A stretch of DNA of 64,000 nt from the NCBI RefSeq assembly GCF_004210375.1, contig NC_134834.1, positions 161,219,290-161,283,289 of the forward strand, in the 5' to 3' direction. Shown here in pieces: positions 58,706-64,000 of this stretch; position 1 is the stretch's first letter, and each line of letters starts with the position of its first letter. This stretch comes from Tachypleus tridentatus (Eukaryota > Arthropoda > Merostomata > Xiphosura > Limulidae). The notes below the pieces were generated by a model. It did no database searches, was not told where the DNA came from, and saw only the letters and a list, made by a program, of their open reading frames with translations. The translations under genes and the position numbers were made by a program.

Positions 58706-59839
58706 AACTATTAAATCACTATGTAACATGATTTTACATCTTCTCTCTTACACCATCGAAAGATTTGGGATCGTAATATGTACTGTTCAAAGTTTTTAAC
58801 AATTTGAAGGTATTAGATCATCAATAATGAGTTATTACTTTGGATTGAATCCGAGAATTCAAAGTTCGTGACACATTGCCATAAAAATAGGGTGTGGGTG
58901 CTTTATTAAAGTGATGATAAAATCTAAATATTCAGGTGGTGTTGAAAAGTTGCCTTCCTGTTACTTTATCAGCTCAACGTTAGGGACAGCTGTGTTTACT
59001 TTTGAACAAAATTATAACATGGAGTAGCATACACGTATTGCTAGTCCTGTGCTCAGCGTTTGGAGTAACACAACAGTTTTGCTATCACATAGCGCTTAGA
59101 GTAATATAACACTATTACTGGTCTGGTGCTTCCCGTTTAGAGTAACGTAGAACATTTTCAGTATCTCATAGGGCTTAGAGTAAGTTATACATTTTGTTGA
59201 TGCAACACAGATATTATAGCTCTAACCTTTTCAGTAGTTAAAATGATCTTCAGGTATTTTTTTTTTAAATTTTGAGACAGATTGTCCACTCTAAGGGCCA
59301 GCGATGTGCCCCAGCTATGAACAATGCTTGTTCAGAGTATGGTGAAGCCTATAAAAGGTACTTAACTTCTGCATATGACCAATTCACTAATTTTTCTTGT
59401 CGCGAGGAATGTGTACTGTACACTGTGAAATAAGAAGTGATTTTACTTTCTAAATAACAAGAAGTTAGCACGTGGTTCATTTCATTTTGGGTTCAAATTC
59501 TTATCAGTTGAACCCAGAAGTGCCCCTGTATATAAGTGAACCTGTCTAGCTCCTCTATTGCTGTCAAAAGAACTGAAGATCCAGTCTTTCATATAAAGGA
59601 AACATCTTTTCGTTGTTGTTCAGCTGTGAATAAGTCCTTTGTTGTTGTTTTTTATTTCATAGTGAAACAAGTTCGTGTCAGTCTCTTATGTTTAGTCAAG
59701 TATATTTTAACTAAACTCTGCTTAGTAGCCTAGGGATTAGCTTCTTCTAAAGTTAGATACTTGATGATGACGGTATTGATATTCCAAACGGCTACAAGAC
59801 TTAAAAACAAATAAACTGTAAGTGTCGTGATTTGTAAAT

Positions 59840-60820
59840 TCCAGAATACACAAACAAGTACCAACAGATTGGAAATTAACTAATATCACTCCTATCTTCA
59901 AGGAAAGTAACAGAAGTTGTCCCAGTAATTATAGACCTATCAGTTTTCCACCAGTTGTGGGAAACGTTTTAGAAAGTTTGATAAAAGATATTTTCAAAGT
60001 CATTTAACAAAGATTAGAATTTTATTGGACAGTTAACTAAAGAAAAATCTTGCCTTACAGATATATGGATATGTTTTGAAACTGTTGCTGTATATGTGGA
60101 TGATGGTAAATGATGTAGATTTGGTGGATCTTGATTTTCAGAAAGCATTTTACAAGTGCCACATAAACGGCTTGTAAAAAAACTTGTTACTGTAAGTGTT
60201 GGGAATAACTTAACTAATTAGATAGTAGAGCACCGGACAGAAGAAAGCAGCTAGTTGTTACAAATGAAGTTCAGTCAAATTGGATTAATGTTGCAAGTGG
60301 TGTACCCTGAGGCTCAGTTTTAGGAACTTTGTTTTTTTGTATTTTACATTAATGACATAAATGAAGGAATGGTCAATAAATTACTTAAGGTCTTTAGTGT
60401 TGTTAACTGTGAAGAGGATGCTGCTTTACTAAAAGATTTAGATCATCTACGAGTCGGGTAAATAAATGGCAGATTGGTTTCAGTTATAATATATGCAAGA
60501 TAATGCATGTGGGTTATCGTAATTTGAATTATAAGTGTAATTTTAATGGAAATAACCTTAACAGTGTTGTTAAACCGTTTTCAGCTAAGACAGTTTCGTT
60601 TTTCATATTGTGTGGGTTGACCTATGAATGGATTGCTTTTGGATGTTGTGAAGACAATAAATTTGAGTTAATTTAAAAGAACTCTTGATAGATACATGAA
60701 TAAGAAGGGCTGGAATTAAAATTTTCTTTCTTTATTTATTAAATAGATTTAGTTTATTTTAGAGGGTGGGACAGCCGGGTTGGACCAAAAGGTCCCTTGT
60801 TGTCCTCAAACATGTTAACT
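59840..60820 (+). mobile_element. CR1/L2-like LINE fossil, twin of 27745-28720
   Basis: The same reverse-transcriptase remnants and 3' tail as in segment B. Confidence 0.75.
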
Positions 60821-61367
60821 AAAGAGAGGTGGGGGAAGTAAGAATAGAAATCACAAAAGAAAAAAAGAAAAAATTAAAGTGAAAAAGAATAATAATCCAC
60901 AAGAAGGGTTACAAATTATCACCCAGTTACTACTTTGAGAGATTATAAATACAAAGGCAGTTTGACGAATTTATATGCTTTGTCACACACTCGTGGTCTA
61001 AATGCTTCAGACAGACAAGAACAGACGTTGTTGATGCATGAACAATTTGCATACTTAACAGCGAGAATTATAGAACTTGGGGTACAAATATAGATTTAGG
61101 CTGAGCAGAAAGAATCTTTAGCTAACACTGTTTCATTTTGCATATAGTGTGGGTTGACCTAAAATGATCCTGCTGTGTTTTATCATACTATTTATGCAGG
61201 TAACAATTCATAACTTCAGATCTAACCCCGATATCTATGCGACTCACCTTTACCAGCGACAAGTTTTACTACGGCTTTACTTTTAAAATTTTGAAAGGCT
61301 AGCGCTGATAACCCTTGACTAATTTTGTGCAAAGCTTCTTTGTATTATATGTGCTTCTGATAACACT

Positions 61368-61588
61368 CCCATCACACCAAATATGCTCGCCCTATCAGCC
61401 GTGGTTACGTTATAATGTGACGGTCAATCCCACTATTTGTTGGTAAAAGAGTAGCCCAAAACTTGGCGGGCGGGTGGGTGGTGATGACCAGTTGCCTTCC
61501 CTCTAGTCTTACACTTCTAAATTATGGACAGATAGCGCAGATAGCCCTCGTGTAGCTTTGCGAGAAATTCAAAACAAACAAATTCAAA
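61368..61588 (+). repeat. SINE family 1, twin of 29268-29488
   Basis: Identical truncation point and tail. Confidence 0.88.
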
Positions 61589-61633
61589 TGAACAAATTAA
61601 GAATATAGAAACTACAAGTTGGCACAAGGATTG

Positions 61634-61761
61634 TGTGTGTGTGTTTTCATATAGAAAAGTTACATCGGGCTGTCTGCTGAGTCCACCGAGAGGAATCGAA
61701 CCCCTGATTTTAGCATTGTAAATCCATAGATTTACCGCTTTACTAGCGGGGGACCACAAGG
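61634..61761 (-). repeat. SINE family 2, twin of 29535-29662
   Basis: Same head and tail as the copy in segment B. Confidence 0.78.
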
Positions 61762-61849
61762 TTTGTAATGATGGAAATATACACAGAGTCAGTGAGTAGA
61801 TTCAGTTAGTACCTTGCAACTTTCTAATACAAATATTGTTTGTTTACAG

Positions 61850-61996
61850 ATACACTGAAAGGCTAGATAGGCCAGAGTGGAAGTCGCGACTCAACAACAC
61901 CGGCCGCCAACTCTTTGACTGTTCTCTCCTGAACGAACTGTGTGACTTCATCGTCACCAATTTTAATAACTCTATAGTCCTAAAGTTCGAAACACG
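61850..61996 (+). CDS. GC-rich exon-like island, twin of 29751-29897
   Basis: Identical in sequence to the island in segment B, with the same acceptor and possible donor. A one-base T-run difference lies just after it, outside the putative exon. If it is an exon, the gene exists in at least two partial copies. Confidence 0.35.
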
Positions 61997-63856
61997 GTAT
62001 TCCTTTTTCTTTTGGCAGAACTGGAATCGAGCTTTGGACCCGTAGATCTGTTGTCCAGCACTTTACACTTTATGCTACTCTTGGTTCGTATAACATAGAG
62101 GGTGGTTGTTTAGTCCCCACCAAGGTGATACTAATGTACATGGTTTTTTTATATTAACAGACAAAAACGATCAAACATATATAGTTCATATATACACATG
62201 CAATTTACAAGAAGGATTTGCATATATTAATACATTGACTTTTGTGCAGATGGGAACTGATACTCTATGAGCAATCTATTTAGCATATATGTCATATTCA
62301 GTATTAATGTAATGACACTGGTATTGTTATGGGTAGGGGAATATGTCACAACAATTTCCCAAGAAAGATATAAGCATGGAGAGATTGATAAATTATACAG
62401 AGCCGAAACCACAGCAGTCTGAAAACTAGAGGTTGCAATGCTCTACACGGAAGAAGAAACACTTGTACAATAGAATGTTAAGAACAATAAAATATCACAA
62501 AATGTCATTCGAGTTAATACGGAGCAACAGAAAGAAAATAAAGTTTCAGAATATAACTTTGTGACATAAAAAGCTGCTGCGATGTCTCATCTGGTTACAT
62601 CTTCTGGTAGTGAAGAATATGAAGTGAGTGAAAGATCACAAGTTTCTAGTCACACCTTCATATAAACATCAGTTTTCATGAGAACGGACATGAAAGATGA
62701 GACAATCAAAGCTATTCTATTTGTCCACAAGCCCTTCAAATGCCCTAGTGCAATGTAAGTGAATTTTATGTTGTCTTCCATTTGCATGAAGGCCAAGTTT
62801 GGGATAAATTTGTTAACATGTGAAATCTAAAATCAACTTCAAGCCTTTTACATAAAGTTGTTACTGTATAGGTCAATTATTGGTATTATAATGAGCACAG
62901 TAAATGACAAAGGAAGTAATTTCAAGAGGAAAACATGACATAATATGTATCATTCTTGCAAGGTGCAAATAACCATCGTTTGCGTTAGTGAATAAGGCAC
63001 TACGATTTGTTATGACACCTTTTTACCAGAAATGTATGAGAGTGTAATAATTATTCTTGTCAAGTCCATTGCTTTGTCTGTAAATGTTAATTTTTATACA
63101 TATACTTCACAATTTGAATATGCAACTCAGCCAGCCATTTGACAGTTTCAACTCGTAAGAAGTTGCAATCGAACGGAATGCATCAAAACTACTTTTTAAA
63201 ATTGCTTGGTGGTGTGTAGGTAGTGTGATGTCATTTAAAATGATCACTTTTGAGAAGAGTATGTAACAGCCTTATCCTGCACAGTATATTCCCACATCAA
63301 ATCATAAAATTTATTCAGATCAAGAATTTGGAATTTCCAAGGCCAATATTTAACTTATGCTTTACGGTATTGGACAACACGGAAAACAGGGGAATATAGA
63401 TGAAATTGGGTAACCAGGACCATTCAGAAAGACACCTGCAATAAGTTGTGTCTCAACCATGGTAAGAAAATGTGGTGATAAGAATAATTCACAAACACAA
63501 AGGTTAGTGGCAAAATCTATCCACATGTCCCAGTCACATGTAACATGATACCGAGTAAAGAGACACAAGTCGCATGTACACAAGTTGATTCCACATTATG
63601 TGATTTTTGGCACTCTCATACCTGAAGCAGCTGGACAATTATGTGGATATCATGCTACTCAAAATGAGGACACACTAGTGAAGTAGCCTATAGAAATTGA
63701 GGCTAGAATGTTGTTGTCCTGATACATCTCATGAATTATAGAAGGCCTAAGAACCATCAAAATAAAAAAATCATCAATAATTTGCTTCTCTATGTGAAAT
63801 ACGTTTTTATTACACATTAAAATGAGGCTATAATATTGACAATACTTTAATACCTA

Positions 63857-63989
63857 GTCTGTGACTCTTTGTATGTTTGAAGTTAAGCCCAAAAGGGGCT
63901 ATGTGTGCTCTGCCCACCACAATTATCGAGACCAGATTTCTAGTGGAATGGTTAGTATGGGACTCTGGAGCCAAAAGTAAGTACACACC
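63857..63989 (-). repeat. SINE family 2, twin of 31758-31890
   Basis: Same worn copy as in segment B. Confidence 0.6.
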
Positions 63990-64000
63990 ACCCAAGGACA

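Larger units (their letters stand above)
57719..64000 (+). repeat. segment B', second copy of segment B, cut by the window end
   Basis: Collinear and nearly identical with 25617-31902. It holds the same Tc1-like element (57778-58705), LINE fossil (59840-60820), SINEs (61368-61588, 61634-61761, 63857-63989) and GC-rich island (61850-61996). Confidence 0.95.

Overview
The window is animal nuclear DNA: AT-rich, with spliced genes whose exons carry GT/AG borders, long introns, and a dense layer of mobile-element remains. A tRNA-derived SINE with a long conserved tail occurs about ten times. From memory this tail is common in horseshoe crabs (Limulidae), so a chelicerate such as Limulus, Tachypleus or Carcinoscorpius is the best guess. 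No search was run to confirm it. A 500-N assembly gap lies at 18964-19463.

Layout. (1) 1-15.4 kb, plus strand: two exons of a multi-pass, tetraspanin-like membrane protein (371-723, 991-1222), then seven exons of a p21-activated-kinase (PAK) family kinase domain (2306-15225). The phase at the end of the membrane exons fits the first kinase exon, so a membrane-anchored PAK is possible. A read-through stop four codons after the last membrane segment keeps the two-gene reading open. A decayed DIRS-like retroelement fills much of the first kinase intron. (2) 15.4-21 kb: non-coding DNA with SINE pieces and a hammerhead-like motif. (3) 21.3-24.5 kb (segment A) is repeated in direct orientation at 39.4-46.2 kb (A'). 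A' has gained a SINE and a 3.1-kb insertion holding a LINE and a deleted mariner. (4) 25.6-31.9 kb (segment B) is repeated almost identically at 57.7-64.0 kb (B') and runs off the window end. It holds a short Tc1-like element, a CR1-like LINE fossil, SINEs and one GC-rich exon-like island. (5) 33.1-34.3 kb: a CR1-like LINE with an inverted 5' part. (6) 36.3-39 kb, minus strand: a two-exon orphan gene with an N-terminal signal and a C-terminal membrane anchor; its last exon lies in a tandem duplication. (7) 46.8-57.5 kb: mariner, hAT, Penelope-like and other decayed elements, a 593-bp terminal-inverted-repeat element, and a GC-rich 61-codon ORF.

Only the PAK gene is a firm host gene. The membrane exons and the minus-strand orphan gene are moderate calls. 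Most of the other open frames fall in repeats or AT-rich DNA and are not reported as genes.
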